Source: Chlamydiales bacterium (GTDB lineage Bacteria > Chlamydiota > Chlamydiia > Chlamydiales > SM23-39). Taken from it: a stretch of DNA of 64,000 nt. Location: contig JANQFC010000052.1 of the NCBI GenBank assembly GCA_028278035.1, positions 145,324-209,323 of the forward strand. The letters run 5' to 3'. Under the pieces are notes generated by a model. The model did no database searches, was not told the origin of the DNA, and saw only the letters and a program-made list of their open reading frames with translations. Shown here one piece after another: positions 27,787 to 36,647 of this stretch (positions within the stretch are counted from its first letter, which is position 1; the number at the start of each line of letters is the position of its first letter). The position numbers and the translations under genes were made by a program.

Positions 27787-29046
27787 TTAAGAACCTAATT
27801 TATAATGTTTTATATTATATTTTTTACAACTTTCCTTTTCTAAAATTCCATATGGATCGAAAATAGTTTTCTCCTTCAATTTAAGTGAAATTTCTTTAGG
27901 GTTAATTGATTTAAATTCATTCCAAGGAGTCATAATAAAAAGAACATCCAATTCATAAAAAATATCTTTTATATTACGAAACAGCTTAACAAAGTTAAAT
28001 TCTTCCGGCAGCCGTTTAACAACAGGATCATAAGCCTGAATATTATGATGCTTCAAATTAGATATTAACTTTAAGGCCGGTGAATTTTTAATTGATGCCG
28101 TATTTTCTTTATATGCAAGACCTAATACACCAATATTTTTCTTGTCTTTTTTTGATTTGAAAATTTCATTAAATTTTTTAAGAATCCAACAAGATCTATA
28201 CTCAGAATGCTTCTGCCAAGTATTAATAATTGAAGCATTAGTATCATATTTATTGGCAAGAGTTTTAAAAGTTACTAAATCTCTTTCTAAATTTCCTCCT
28301 GCTATGCCTAAACCCGGTTTTAAATAAGCATGAGGACCTATTCTTTTATCTAATTTTAGTACCGGTATTATTTGTTCCCATTCAGCTCCAATTTCTTCAC
28401 ATAATTCAGCAATCGTATTAGTTGTTGTAACAGAAGAGACCAAATACATATTAATCGCTACTTTTGACAGTTCTGCACTTTCATACTTCATTACAAATAT
28501 TGGACATTCATAAGTATTCAGATAATTTTCAAACACTTGAAGAATTTTCTTATTATCAGCCCCAATAATAAATCTTTCAGGAAATAAAGCTCTTTCCACA
28601 GCCCTTCCAAAAATCAAAGTTTCAACCTGATAAAATAATCTTGCTTTTTCGATTCGAAGCGATCTAGTAAAGCCTGGTGGAACCTGACTTAAAATAACCA
28701 GAATAGCCGTATTGTTCATTTTCATTTGCACAGCATCAATCAAAGCAAATATCTTTTCAAGATCACTAACTCCCCTAGTATTAGTTGGAACATCTTGAGA
28801 AATATAAATAATCTCACAATCAGAAATATCTTCTATTTTATCTGTAAATTGAAGATTTTTTTTATTTTTTTTAAATAATGCAGGTAAATTCGGCTCAGAA
28901 AATAATAACTGATTTGCTTTTAATTTTTTTATATTTTCAGAATTACTATCAAAACCAACTATCTGATAACCTTTTTCAGCTGCACATATTGCAGAAATTA
29001 ATCCCAAATGACTCATTCCAATAAAGGCTATTTTATTTTTCTTCAT
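27787..29046 (-). CDS. UDP-glucose/GDP-mannose dehydrogenase family protein lacking the catalytic cysteine
   Basis: The protein has 419 residues from the ATG at 29046 (a TTG at 29055 is also in frame). The N-terminal NAD domain is IAFIGMSHLGLISAICAAEK. The central helix has ELSKVAINMYL with the usual Lys and Asn. The C-terminal domain has GVLGLAYKENTASIKNSPAL. At the site that reads GGSCFPKD in UDP-glucose dehydrogenase this protein has GGNLERDL (N252 for Cys, Arg for Lys). Without the thiol the normal four-electron oxidation to a uronic acid is not expected. It may stop at the aldehyde or keto stage or oxidise another position. It overlaps the Gfo/Idh gene by 14 bases. Confidence 0.82.
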   Translation of the reverse strand: MKKNKIAFIGMSHLGLISAICAAEKGYQIVGFDSNSENIKKLKANQLLFSEPNLPALFKKNKKNLQFTDKIEDISDCEIIYISQDVPTNTRGVSDLEKIFALIDAVQMKMNNTAILVILSQVPPGFTRSLRIEKARLFYQVETLIFGRAVERALFPERFIIGADNKKILQVFENYLNTYECPIFVMKYESAELSKVAINMYLVSSVTTTNTIAELCEEIGAEWEQIIPVLKLDKRIGPHAYLKPGLGIAGGNLERDLVTFKTLANKYDTNASIINTWQKHSEYRSCWILKKFNEIFKSKKDKKNIGVLGLAYKENTASIKNSPALKLISNLKHHNIQAYDPVVKRLPEEFNFVKLFRNIKDIFYELDVLFIMTPWNEFKSINPKEISLKLKEKTIFDPYGILEKESCKKYNIKHYKLGS

Positions 29047-29959
29047 TTTTTGCAACTTGCTTTATTAAATTTTGTAAAATGTTATTTATTATAATATCAT
29101 TAGAAATATTTGATTGTGTTTGACTGCATAATTTCCAAAAGTATTTTTGTTCTTCTTCCCAGGTAGGATCCTGCTTGCTAATGATAATTGTTTCTTCAGA
29201 AGGAACTCCACTCGGATATTTTCTTTTTCTTACAGTAAATTTACTGGATCCCCATTTACATAAAGATTTAATATGCGCCGATCCTTTTTCGAAATAAAAA
29301 TCGCAAGTAAAATTATTTTTCCAGCATATATATGACATTTCTAAATCTATTGGAAAATATTTTTCAGAATGAATAGCAACATAATCATATGTATTTGCCT
29401 CAAAGCAATTTGCACTAATAATTTTAAAATCATCTAAAATATTTCCGTACCAGTAAAGCAATAGATCTAAAAGATGAGAACCCAAATCGGTCAATACTCC
29501 ATAAGTTTTACTTCTCCATAATGAATTTTTAATATCCTGAGCAGTTCCATTTCCATAAAAAATCTTGCAATAATAAACTTTACCTAATTCTTTAGAATCA
29601 ATTAACTCTTTTATTTTTTTTATATGAGGTTCAAAACGATGATTATAAGCCGTATATAAAGATATTTTATTATATTCTGCTAAGGACTTTAATAAGTTTA
29701 ATTCTTCTTTTTTATCAGATAAAATCGGTTTTTCTACTAAAATATGTTTATTATGATTTAATAAATATTCCAAAATTTCTTGCTTAGCATAATCCGGAGT
29801 ACACACATAAGCAGCATCATATTTATTTATAGGAACTTCATAAATAGATTTATATTTAGCTGTATCGGATATAACATCCACAGTTCCCATACACTTATCT
29901 TGCAAAAAATTGACTCTTTTTTTGCCTTGAATACCTAAACCAACAACTATAGTCTTCAT
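29033..29959 (-). CDS. Gfo/Idh/MocA-family sugar oxidoreductase
   Basis: The protein has 308 residues from the ATG at 29959; a TTG at 29968 would overlap the preceding stop. The Rossmann loop is TIVVGLGIQGKKRVNFL. HILVEKPILSDKKEE is the EKP motif with the catalytic lysine. DLGSHLLDLLLYW fits the G-x-H-x2-D site. Members oxidise or reduce hydroxyls of free or nucleotide-linked sugars with NAD(P). The gene starts five bases after the fusion kinase and overlaps the next dehydrogenase, so all three are probably made together. Confidence 0.84.
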   Translation of the reverse strand: MKTIVVGLGIQGKKRVNFLQDKCMGTVDVISDTAKYKSIYEVPINKYDAAYVCTPDYAKQEILEYLLNHNKHILVEKPILSDKKEELNLLKSLAEYNKISLYTAYNHRFEPHIKKIKELIDSKELGKVYYCKIFYGNGTAQDIKNSLWRSKTYGVLTDLGSHLLDLLLYWYGNILDDFKIISANCFEANTYDYVAIHSEKYFPIDLEMSYICWKNNFTCDFYFEKGSAHIKSLCKWGSSKFTVRKRKYPSGVPSEETIIISKQDPTWEEEQKYFWKLCSQTQSNISNDIIINNILQNLIKQVAKNEEK

Positions 29960-29964
29960 GTTTT

Positions 29965-31533
29965 TCAATGGTTATGTTTATAAAAAGCTTTTTTTTCTAC
30001 TTTATTGATACAATTTTCAATGTCTTTTCTGGTAACTGGAATATTTCCATTATGTTCACATTCTACAGCAGCAGCAAAACTTCCTAAAATTGAGGCTATT
30101 ACTTCATTTTTTGTTTTAAGCATTGCTAAAGTCGAATATGCTAAAAGAGCATCTCCCGAACCCACAGCATCTACTATATTTTCTGTAAAACTATCTAAGA
30201 AAAAGCTACGGTTAAAATTATCCACACATTTTCTAAAAACAATAATCCCTCGACTTCCCAACTTCAATATTAATGTTTTAGCATTTGCCTGCTCATAAAG
30301 ATTACTCGCTAAATGTCTTATCACTGAATCTTGATCCCCCAAAGAAAACCTTGCTTCTCTTTCATTAGGAGTAATTAAATCAAAATTCTTAAAGTCCATT
30401 ATATTACCCCATCGGCTTGCTACTTGACTATCAGCTACTTTATAGGCGCTTTCAGGAATAACGTCTGTTAACTCTTTAATCGTTTTGGGATTAAATATAC
30501 CATGTCTAAAATCACTAAATACCACAGCTTCTGTCGGGATTTCCTGAATTTGTCTTGTTAACGTGCTTAAAATTTTATCGGAAATTCCTCTATTGTCAAC
30601 AATATCCACTTTCAACACTTTGTAATCCCCAACAACAAATGCATTTTTATTAGTTGTCGGTCTTAACTCATCAATGATCGGTAAGCAATTTATATCCCAA
30701 TTTTTTAGATCTTGAAGCACATGATCTTTAAAAGCATCATTACCTAATACTGTAGAAAACGTAACTTTAGCGCCAGCTGCCTGCATATGCTTTGCAACTA
30801 TTGCAGCCCCTCCAGAAAAATCAACTTTCTTGCCATAGCGAAGACTAATAGTAGGAGTCTTGGTCATTCCTCCAATCATATCGCAATAAGTATAACTGTC
30901 GACTATAGAATCTCCGACTACATGCACGGGGGTATTTGAAAAACTTTTTAAAGTTTCTCTTAAATCATTAAAAGAAACTTTTTCCGATTCCATTAAAATA
31001 AGTAATTTATCTTCAGTAATTTTTGGAGGATGCATTTCAATAAATTTAGATGAAGAATATACAATATCTCCAGGAGTAAAAATAACCTCTCCTCCATATT
31101 CATCTAAAATCTTTTTTTCTTCTAAAGTTTTTGGATTAAATCCTTTACTAACATATTCATAACCTTTTGCAAAAAAATCCGGTTTTATTTTTTTTATATT
31201 TTCCAATGGAGTGGCTTTTTTATCGATCACAACATAATCCACCATTTCCAATGCAGCTAAATTAATAGCTCTTAAATTTTCTGGAACATGAGGACGAATG
31301 CTGCCTTTTAAAATATGTTCATCCGCGGTAAGGCTTACTATTAATATATCGCCTTTACTTTTAGCATAAATTAAATGTCTTATATGTCCTGGATGTACAA
31401 TATCGAATACACCATGACACATTATTATTTTTTCTTGCCTGAAGCCCGGTGGAAATTCTTTAGCTAATTGATCTATTTCTTTTATTTTATATTTAAACTT
31501 ACAAAAAGCCTCTACTTCTTCTAATAATTTCAT
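29965..31533 (-). CDS. Nucleotidyltransferase-PfkB kinase fusion (HldE-like, domains in reverse order)
   Basis: The protein has 522 residues. Residues 35-160 form a cytidylyltransferase-fold domain with HGVFDIVHPGHIRHL (HxGH-type motif at 47-50). Residues 190-520 form a PfkB sugar kinase with GGMTKTPTISL, FSGGAAIVAKHMQAAGAKVT and DAVGSGDALLAYS. E. coli HldE has the kinase first and the nucleotidyltransferase second; here the order is reversed. With GmhA- and GmhB-like proteins it could make an ADP-activated heptose, or an analogous sugar. The swapped order and the missing HldD argue against a standard LPS-core role. Confidence 0.83.
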   Translation of the reverse strand: MKLLEEVEAFCKFKYKIKEIDQLAKEFPPGFRQEKIIMCHGVFDIVHPGHIRHLIYAKSKGDILIVSLTADEHILKGSIRPHVPENLRAINLAALEMVDYVVIDKKATPLENIKKIKPDFFAKGYEYVSKGFNPKTLEEKKILDEYGGEVIFTPGDIVYSSSKFIEMHPPKITEDKLLILMESEKVSFNDLRETLKSFSNTPVHVVGDSIVDSYTYCDMIGGMTKTPTISLRYGKKVDFSGGAAIVAKHMQAAGAKVTFSTVLGNDAFKDHVLQDLKNWDINCLPIIDELRPTTNKNAFVVGDYKVLKVDIVDNRGISDKILSTLTRQIQEIPTEAVVFSDFRHGIFNPKTIKELTDVIPESAYKVADSQVASRWGNIMDFKNFDLITPNEREARFSLGDQDSVIRHLASNLYEQANAKTLILKLGSRGIIVFRKCVDNFNRSFFLDSFTENIVDAVGSGDALLAYSTLAMLKTKNEVIASILGSFAAAVECEHNGNIPVTRKDIENCINKVEKKAFYKHNH

Positions 31534-31540
31534 ATATTCC

Positions 31541-32527
31541 TCATTTAGCTAAAAAATTAAACCAAGTTTTTGTCGCTTCTTTTATTGATTTTGGCTCCCA
31601 TAAAGGTGCGTCTTTCCAATAAGATATATTAGTCAATATTTTTTCTACTCCTTGTTCAAAACTTATTTGTGGAGACCAATTAATTTCTTTTTGAATTTTG
31701 GAAATATCAGCCCAAGTGCAATCTGGTTCTCCCGGTCTTTTAGGAAGATACACAACATCTCCTTTCAATAATTCCACCAAATAATTTACAGATTGAGGAT
31801 TGCCTGCGCCTAAATTATAAATTTGACCATATGTATTACTAATAGCTGCTAAATAAAATGCTTTTGCAACATCTGTCACAAAAACAAAATCTCTTTTTTG
31901 AGTTCCGTCACCCACTACCGTAAAAGGTTTGTTAGCCAGTTTTTGTTTTAAAAAAACACCAAAAACAGCTCCATAAGCTCCTGATGTTCTCGATCGAGTT
32001 CCATAAGCATTAAAAATGCGAATTGAGTTAACAGGTAAATTATAAACTTTTGCCCAATGCAAGCAAGCCTGCTCTCCAAAATATTTGCTTAAAGCATAAG
32101 GATACTGAGTATCAATTGTTGCTTTTTCATCTGTAGGAGTTTTTGCCAATCCATAACATGAAGAAGAAGCTGCATAAACAAGTTTTTTAACCCTCGCCTC
32201 TTTTGCTGCTTCTAATACTTTAACAGTACCCTGAACATTGATATCCATATAATCTATAGGTTGTTCAATTGAGGGAACAATATCTCCAATGCCGGCAAAA
32301 TGAAAAACATATTCTGAATTTTTAAATAAAGAATTTTTTAAGGATAAATTTCTTATGTCCATTTCTTCTACATAAAGATTCGGATGATTTTCTAAATGAT
32401 TTAAATTAGCCGCTCTTCCTGAAGAAAAATTATCAATTACTATTACTTTATAATCATTTTCTAAAAGTAAATCTACCATATGGCTGCCAATAAAACCGGC
32501 TCCACCTGTTACTACTGCTTTTTTCAT
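31541..32527 (-). CDS. NAD-dependent UDP-sugar 4-epimerase-like protein
   Basis: Extended SDR of 328 residues with complete motifs: AVVTGGAGFIGSHMVDLL, VFHFAGIGDIVPSIEQP, AASSSCYGLAKTP and YALSKYFGEQ (Tyr-x3-Lys). NLGAGNPQSVNYLVELL and DISKIQKEINWSPQ are the C-terminal motifs. It resembles GalE/WbpP-type epimerases and not HldD. It lies between the transaldolase (two bases) and the nucleotidyltransferase-kinase fusion (seven bases), so a heptose or related NDP-sugar is a possible substrate. Confidence 0.84.
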   Translation of the reverse strand: MKKAVVTGGAGFIGSHMVDLLLENDYKVIVIDNFSSGRAANLNHLENHPNLYVEEMDIRNLSLKNSLFKNSEYVFHFAGIGDIVPSIEQPIDYMDINVQGTVKVLEAAKEARVKKLVYAASSSCYGLAKTPTDEKATIDTQYPYALSKYFGEQACLHWAKVYNLPVNSIRIFNAYGTRSRTSGAYGAVFGVFLKQKLANKPFTVVGDGTQKRDFVFVTDVAKAFYLAAISNTYGQIYNLGAGNPQSVNYLVELLKGDVVYLPKRPGEPDCTWADISKIQKEINWSPQISFEQGVEKILTNISYWKDAPLWEPKSIKEATKTWFNFLAK

Positions 32528-32529
32528 TT

Positions 32530-33264
32530 TTATACCTTAGCTAATTGATTTATCGAATAACCAGATGCAACTGCATCGTTATAAAACATTTCTACAGTTT
32601 CTAAAGAGTATTGATTAAGATCCTTATTAAAATTTTTTGTTTTTTTCAATAAATCATATGATACTGTAATAATATCGCAGCCAATTCTGTTTGCTTGTAT
32701 GATATTAAAACTTTCTCTAGAACTAGCCCATAAAACTTCAATATTCTTATAATTTTTTACTTTTGCTAAAGTTTGTATAATTACCGGTTCAGGATCTATC
32801 CCCGCATCGGCAATACGGCCTGCAAATACAGAAATAATGGCTTTGGTTCCAATATTTAAATTTTGAATAACTTGATCTATTTGCTCTTGAGTAAATACAG
32901 CTGTCACATTTACTTGAACACCTTGCCGGCTAAGACTTTCGATCAAGCGACCTGCAAACTGTTTTTTTGTATTAATAACAGGTATTTTAACATAAACATT
33001 TTCTCCCCATGAAGCAATTGTCAAAGCCTGTTGTTCCATTTCATCAAAATCATCAGAAAAAACTTCAAAAGATACTGCTTTATTTCCACATATATTCAAA
33101 ACATCTCTTGCAAAGCTTTCGTAATCTTTGATACCAGCTTTCTTCATCAAAGTAGGATTCGTTGTAATACCTTGTATGCCATCTAAAAGACATATTTGTT
33201 TTAATTCTTCGTAATTTGCAGTATCTGCAAATATTTTTACATTTAGATCTTTTAATTGTTTCAT
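32530..33264 (-). CDS. Transaldolase / fructose-6-phosphate aldolase-like protein
   Basis: TIM-barrel class I aldolase of 244 residues. IFADTANYEEL and GITTNPTLMKKAG are the N-terminal family motifs. The Schiff-base lysine is K93 in NVYVKIPV. NVTAVFTQEQ and VSVFAGRIADAG-like strands follow (here ISVFAGRIADAG). Transaldolase interconverts sedoheptulose-7-phosphate, the GmhA substrate, with fructose-6-phosphate and erythrose-4-phosphate. Its place directly after gmhA- and gmhB-like genes (ATGA overlap at 33261-33264) suggests that it supplies or modifies the heptose precursor. An aldolase reaction on another sugar phosphate is the alternative. Confidence 0.86.
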   Translation of the reverse strand: MKQLKDLNVKIFADTANYEELKQICLLDGIQGITTNPTLMKKAGIKDYESFARDVLNICGNKAVSFEVFSDDFDEMEQQALTIASWGENVYVKIPVINTKKQFAGRLIESLSRQGVQVNVTAVFTQEQIDQVIQNLNIGTKAIISVFAGRIADAGIDPEPVIIQTLAKVKNYKNIEVLWASSRESFNIIQANRIGCDIITVSYDLLKKTKNFNKDLNQYSLETVEMFYNDAVASGYSINQLAKV

Positions 33265-33797
33265 TTACTTACCTTCTTTTGAGCTTTTACTATATCCTGT
33301 GCAGCTTCATATAATGAAGTTACAACCTCATTAGGCTTGGTGATTAAATTTTCCTTATAACTATGATCTATGAAATACGTTTTACATCCAGCATCTTTTC
33401 CTGCTTCTATATCTTTCCAACGATCTCCAATCATAAAACTTTGTTTTAAATCAATTTTGAATAGATCTGCAGCCTTGAACAACATTCCCGATTTTGGTTT
33501 AAAACAAAAAGACGATCTATCATAACATACTTCTATATGATCTATAGAGAGTTTTTGCAACAAATAATCATGAAAAGAATCTACAATTTCTTTTTTTTGT
33601 TTTCTATCTCCTACATCAGGCTGATTAGTAACTATAATTAATAAAAAGCCTGCATTTTTTAATAAATTTAAACCTTTTTCAACCTTTGGCAATATTTCAA
33701 ATTCCTTAAAATTATTAGGTGGATAAGACTTTCCATTTTTAACAATTGATTTATTTATCACCCCATCTCTATCAAGAAAAACAGCCTTTTTATACAC
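33261..33797 (-). CDS. gmhB: HAD-family heptose bisphosphate phosphatase-like protein (GmhB-like)
   Basis: The protein has 178 residues from a GTG start at 33797, chosen because GGAG lies seven bases upstream; a TTG at 33803 would leave only two bases. HAD motif I is FLDRDGVINKS, motif II is IIVTNQPDVG, and motifs III/IV are KPKSGM and IGDRWKDIEAGKDAG. GmhB removes the 7-phosphate from heptose-1,7-bisphosphate. The zinc loop of E. coli GmhB (two Cys, one His, two more) is reduced here to VCYDRSSFCFKPK. The gene overlaps gmhA by 8 bases and the transaldolase by 4. Another sugar phosphate is possible. Confidence 0.8.
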   Translation of the reverse strand: MYKKAVFLDRDGVINKSIVKNGKSYPPNNFKEFEILPKVEKGLNLLKNAGFLLIIVTNQPDVGDRKQKKEIVDSFHDYLLQKLSIDHIEVCYDRSSFCFKPKSGMLFKAADLFKIDLKQSFMIGDRWKDIEAGKDAGCKTYFIDHSYKENLITKPNEVVTSLYEAAQDIVKAQKKVSK

Positions 33798-34407
33798 AAA
33801 CAATCTCCGAATTCACGCTTTCCCATTTTGCTTTTGCCATTTTTAACTTTGGATGCGATACAATACAATGCCAAATTACTGCCTGAAAAGATTCAGAAAG
33901 GGGAGTTAGATTAGAAGGGTGAATACAAGGAACTACGACTACAACATCCCCTACTTGATTAGCATACCCTTCTTTTCTACCAACGATTCCAAAAATCGAC
34001 ATAGATCTTTTTTTAGCTTCTTTTAAAGCTTTAACAATATTAGGACTAATATTGTTTTTAATATCTCCACCACCAACCGACATTACAAATACAGCATCAT
34101 TTTCAGTCGCATTACTCGTTATTAGCCATGAAGAAAAAATAGTATCCCAACCCTCATCATTAGTTCTTGCTGTAAGTTCTGATACATTATCTATAGGAGA
34201 ATAAGCTTCAATATTAACAAGTTTTCTAAAATCATTTACTGCATGACTGCAATTTGCTGCGCTACCTCCCACTCCAATTAAAAAAAGCCTTCCTTTTCTT
34301 TTTTTTAATAAAACCAATTCATCAACAAGATTTTCAATTTTTTTAATATCAATAAGTGCAGAAATTTGCTTAACTTGATCAAAATAATCTGCAATAAAAT
34401 CATTCAT
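33790..34407 (-). CDS. gmhA: SIS-domain sedoheptulose-7-phosphate isomerase-like protein (GmhA-like)
   Basis: The protein has 205 residues with an SIS fold. RLFLIGVGGSAANCSHAVND is the sugar-phosphate loop. VFVMSVGGGDIKNNISPN and GIVGRKEGYANQVGDVVVVV are later SIS strands. VVPCIHPSNLTPLSESFQAV resembles the GmhA C-terminal helix region, and the extra HPSNLTP segment is usual in polysaccharide-cluster members. GmhA makes D-glycero-D-manno-heptose-7-phosphate. It starts the run of twelve tightly spaced genes, 82 bases after the glycosyltransferase gene. The same product would serve both HddA/HddC and the kinase fusion. Confidence 0.82.
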   Translation of the reverse strand: MNDFIADYFDQVKQISALIDIKKIENLVDELVLLKKRKGRLFLIGVGGSAANCSHAVNDFRKLVNIEAYSPIDNVSELTARTNDEGWDTIFSSWLITSNATENDAVFVMSVGGGDIKNNISPNIVKALKEAKKRSMSIFGIVGRKEGYANQVGDVVVVVPCIHPSNLTPLSESFQAVIWHCIVSHPKLKMAKAKWESVNSEIVCV

Positions 34408-34440
34408 AAATATCCTAAATTTTTTAAATTTACTAAAAGT

Positions 34441-34467
34441 TTTATATTATGCAAAAAATATTATCAA
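34441..34467 (-). promoter_or_regulatory. Possible internal promoter before gmhA
   Basis: On the minus strand TTGATA (34467-34462) is followed after 15 bases by TATAAA (34446-34441), then AGGA shortly before the gmhA ATG. The spacer is shorter than ideal. It lies in the only gap over 80 bases in the run 35722-22354. Confidence 0.25.
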
Positions 34468-34489
34468 TAATTTTATAGACTAAATCCTT

Positions 34490-35722
34490 TTAAGATATGT
34501 AAGTTCGAAAAATATTGTCCATCTCAATAACTCTGTTCATCATATTATGCTCGTTTAAAGTTCTTTTATGTCCTTTCAAAGCTATTTCTTCTGCTTTTTT
34601 CGAGTTATCTAATAAAAATCTAATTTTTTCTACTGCCTCAGATACTGATGAATAACAAACCACTTCTTCATCAGGCTTAAAAAGATCTTTTATTAAATGA
34701 GGCTTATCCACCAGCATACACGATTGAACACCAGTGGCTTCATAACATCGCATATTGCCTATGTGCCCTGGTAAATCGCTATGAATATTAAAAGTTATTT
34801 TGGATTGAGATAGTTTTTCATAATAATCATAGCCAATTAGATATTGATCAATTTTGTTAGAAAATTTATGGGTTAAAGGGTGTTTATTCCTCCAATATCT
34901 TTCAAATTTTTCTTTAGCTTTCTCTTTTCTCAATAATATTTTTAATATTTTTTTACCTACATTAATAGATTTTTTGTCACTAAATTCTATGCTTTCTTTT
35001 AGCCACGCCTCAATCAATCCTTTTTTTAATAAGGAATGAAGAAAATGATATCTGTGCTTATGATCTGGCGTTCTGTATCCTGAAGTTCCTAAAAATGTAA
35101 ATTCATGTTTTTTTTCACATGATAAACTATTTAATATTGAGAGTGAAATATCAAAACAATGTGGCAACAAATAAGTTTTAATACCTGAAACTTTCTTCTC
35201 TATTTCCATCAACGATCTGTCTTGGCAAAATAAGATATCTACATTGGAAATTAATTTTTTGCTTGATTCATAATCAGGAGCCCCTTTAATTAAAGAACTA
35301 CCCCAAAAACCCGATAAAATTTTAATGAAAGGATATTTTTTTTTAAGTGTCTTTTTGTCTATGTAATAAAAAGGCAAATAAGAACTGCTGCGATCAAAAA
35401 AAATTATTTCTGGTTTAAATAATTCCAATTGTTTTTCAAAAACCGACATTAACCAATTAATTTGAGAAAAATCAACTTTTTGATGATTTTCCATACACCA
35501 TTTTTTCTGAAGAGATCTAACATCTAGCATTATTTCCAAACAATCATAATTTAATTGCTTAAAACATTTAACAAAAGAATACCTATAATAAAGATCATTA
35601 TTTTTAAAACTTTCTATTGCTGCGGCATATGAGACATCTTCTTGGGATAAATTACTAATAGAAAAAAAATCTTCGCATTCTTGAATAAAAGGAACTCCAG
35701 AAAAAACCCTAAGTATTTTCAT
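34490..35722 (-). CDS. Glycosyltransferase of the CgeB/GT1-like group
   Basis: The protein has 410 residues. The N-terminal half has FKPEIIFFDRSSSYLPFYYI, as in spore-maturation CgeB-like proteins. HEFTFLGTSGYRTPDHKHRY starts the C-terminal half. FNIHSDLPGHIGNMRCYEAT and VCYSSVSEAVEKIRFLLDNS are characteristic of this glycosyltransferase group, which has GT-B folds. ALKGHKRTLNEHNMMNRV ends the protein. It is divergent from a methyltransferase gene and 82 bases before gmhA. Donor and acceptor are unknown. Confidence 0.72.
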   Translation of the reverse strand: MKILRVFSGVPFIQECEDFFSISNLSQEDVSYAAAIESFKNNDLYYRYSFVKCFKQLNYDCLEIMLDVRSLQKKWCMENHQKVDFSQINWLMSVFEKQLELFKPEIIFFDRSSSYLPFYYIDKKTLKKKYPFIKILSGFWGSSLIKGAPDYESSKKLISNVDILFCQDRSLMEIEKKVSGIKTYLLPHCFDISLSILNSLSCEKKHEFTFLGTSGYRTPDHKHRYHFLHSLLKKGLIEAWLKESIEFSDKKSINVGKKILKILLRKEKAKEKFERYWRNKHPLTHKFSNKIDQYLIGYDYYEKLSQSKITFNIHSDLPGHIGNMRCYEATGVQSCMLVDKPHLIKDLFKPDEEVVCYSSVSEAVEKIRFLLDNSKKAEEIALKGHKRTLNEHNMMNRVIEMDNIFRTYIS

Positions 35723-35891
35723 ATGTATTTTTAATCAAATTATTATGTTAAATAATTATTACATTTTTTTTCTAAAATCTCAATATTCGAAATATTATCT
35801 TTTGGAAAAAAAATTTTTCAGATATCCTTAATGTTATTTAAATTTTTTAATAAAAGAAAAATTATGATTTTTTTAAAAAACACTCCTTCTA

Positions 35892-36566
35892 ATGATAGAT
35901 AAAAAATATTGCTCCATGGAAAGATCTCCCTTTTTTGATATTGCAGCAAAATATCTTCCTAAAAATAACAGTAAGTATTTATTAGATATTGGAGCAGGCA
36001 CTGGAGCTTTTGCAGAATATTTGGAATTACATAAATATCCGAATATGTTTCTTTTAGATAGCAATCCTAAAACCATCGCTACTCTCAAAGAAAAACAATT
36101 TAATGCTCTTTTATACAAAGCTCCAAATCGTTTGCCCTTTGAGGATAGTTCCGTAAGCTATATCCATTGCTCTCATATGATTGAACATTTATATCACGAA
36201 GAACTTCATAAGTTTTTAAATGAAATCAATAGAATTACAGCACCTGAAGCTCACGTTATAATAAGCGCTCCTATGCTTTGGGAATTATTCTATGAAGATT
36301 TAAGTCATGTAAAACCTTATAATCCTAGTGTGGTTATTAACTATTTATGCGCCGATTATGCCAACAGATCTAATGCTTCTATATCTAACTCTTTTAAAAA
36401 CATAGAACTGATTTATAGGTATATTTCCTACCCAGTATTAAATACTATCCATTCAGAAAATCTTACTGTTAATTGGATCTTGCATAAAATAAAAAAAATG
36501 TGCCACTACTTAAAAATTAAATCATATCACAAAAATGGCTTTACTTTAGTTTTGAAAAAATCATAA
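35892..36566 (+). CDS. Class I SAM-dependent methyltransferase
   Basis: The protein has 224 residues. YLLDIGAGTGAFAEYLEL is the SAM-binding loop, and LPFEDSSVSYIHCSHMIEHL is the post-loop strand of Methyltransf_11 enzymes. It may methylate a sugar or a lipid-linked intermediate. It starts a plus-strand group of four genes and is divergent from the CgeB-like glycosyltransferase. The Shine-Dalgarno is weak. Confidence 0.8.
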   Translation: MIDKKYCSMERSPFFDIAAKYLPKNNSKYLLDIGAGTGAFAEYLELHKYPNMFLLDSNPKTIATLKEKQFNALLYKAPNRLPFEDSSVSYIHCSHMIEHLYHEELHKFLNEINRITAPEAHVIISAPMLWELFYEDLSHVKPYNPSVVINYLCADYANRSNASISNSFKNIELIYRYISYPVLNTIHSENLTVNWILHKIKKMCHYLKIKSYHKNGFTLVLKKS

Positions 36567-36647
36567 ATTTTTTGATGCAATCATTTTTTTCATTTCACTA
36601 TATTGCTTTTTTGTATAAATTTATGATTTAATTATTTGTAATCAAAT

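Noticed and set aside
29965..34407. Standard ADP-L-glycero-D-manno-heptose operon for LPS core
   Set aside because: The HldE-like domains are reversed, no HldD is seen, and a transaldolase and many unrelated sugar genes are interleaved.
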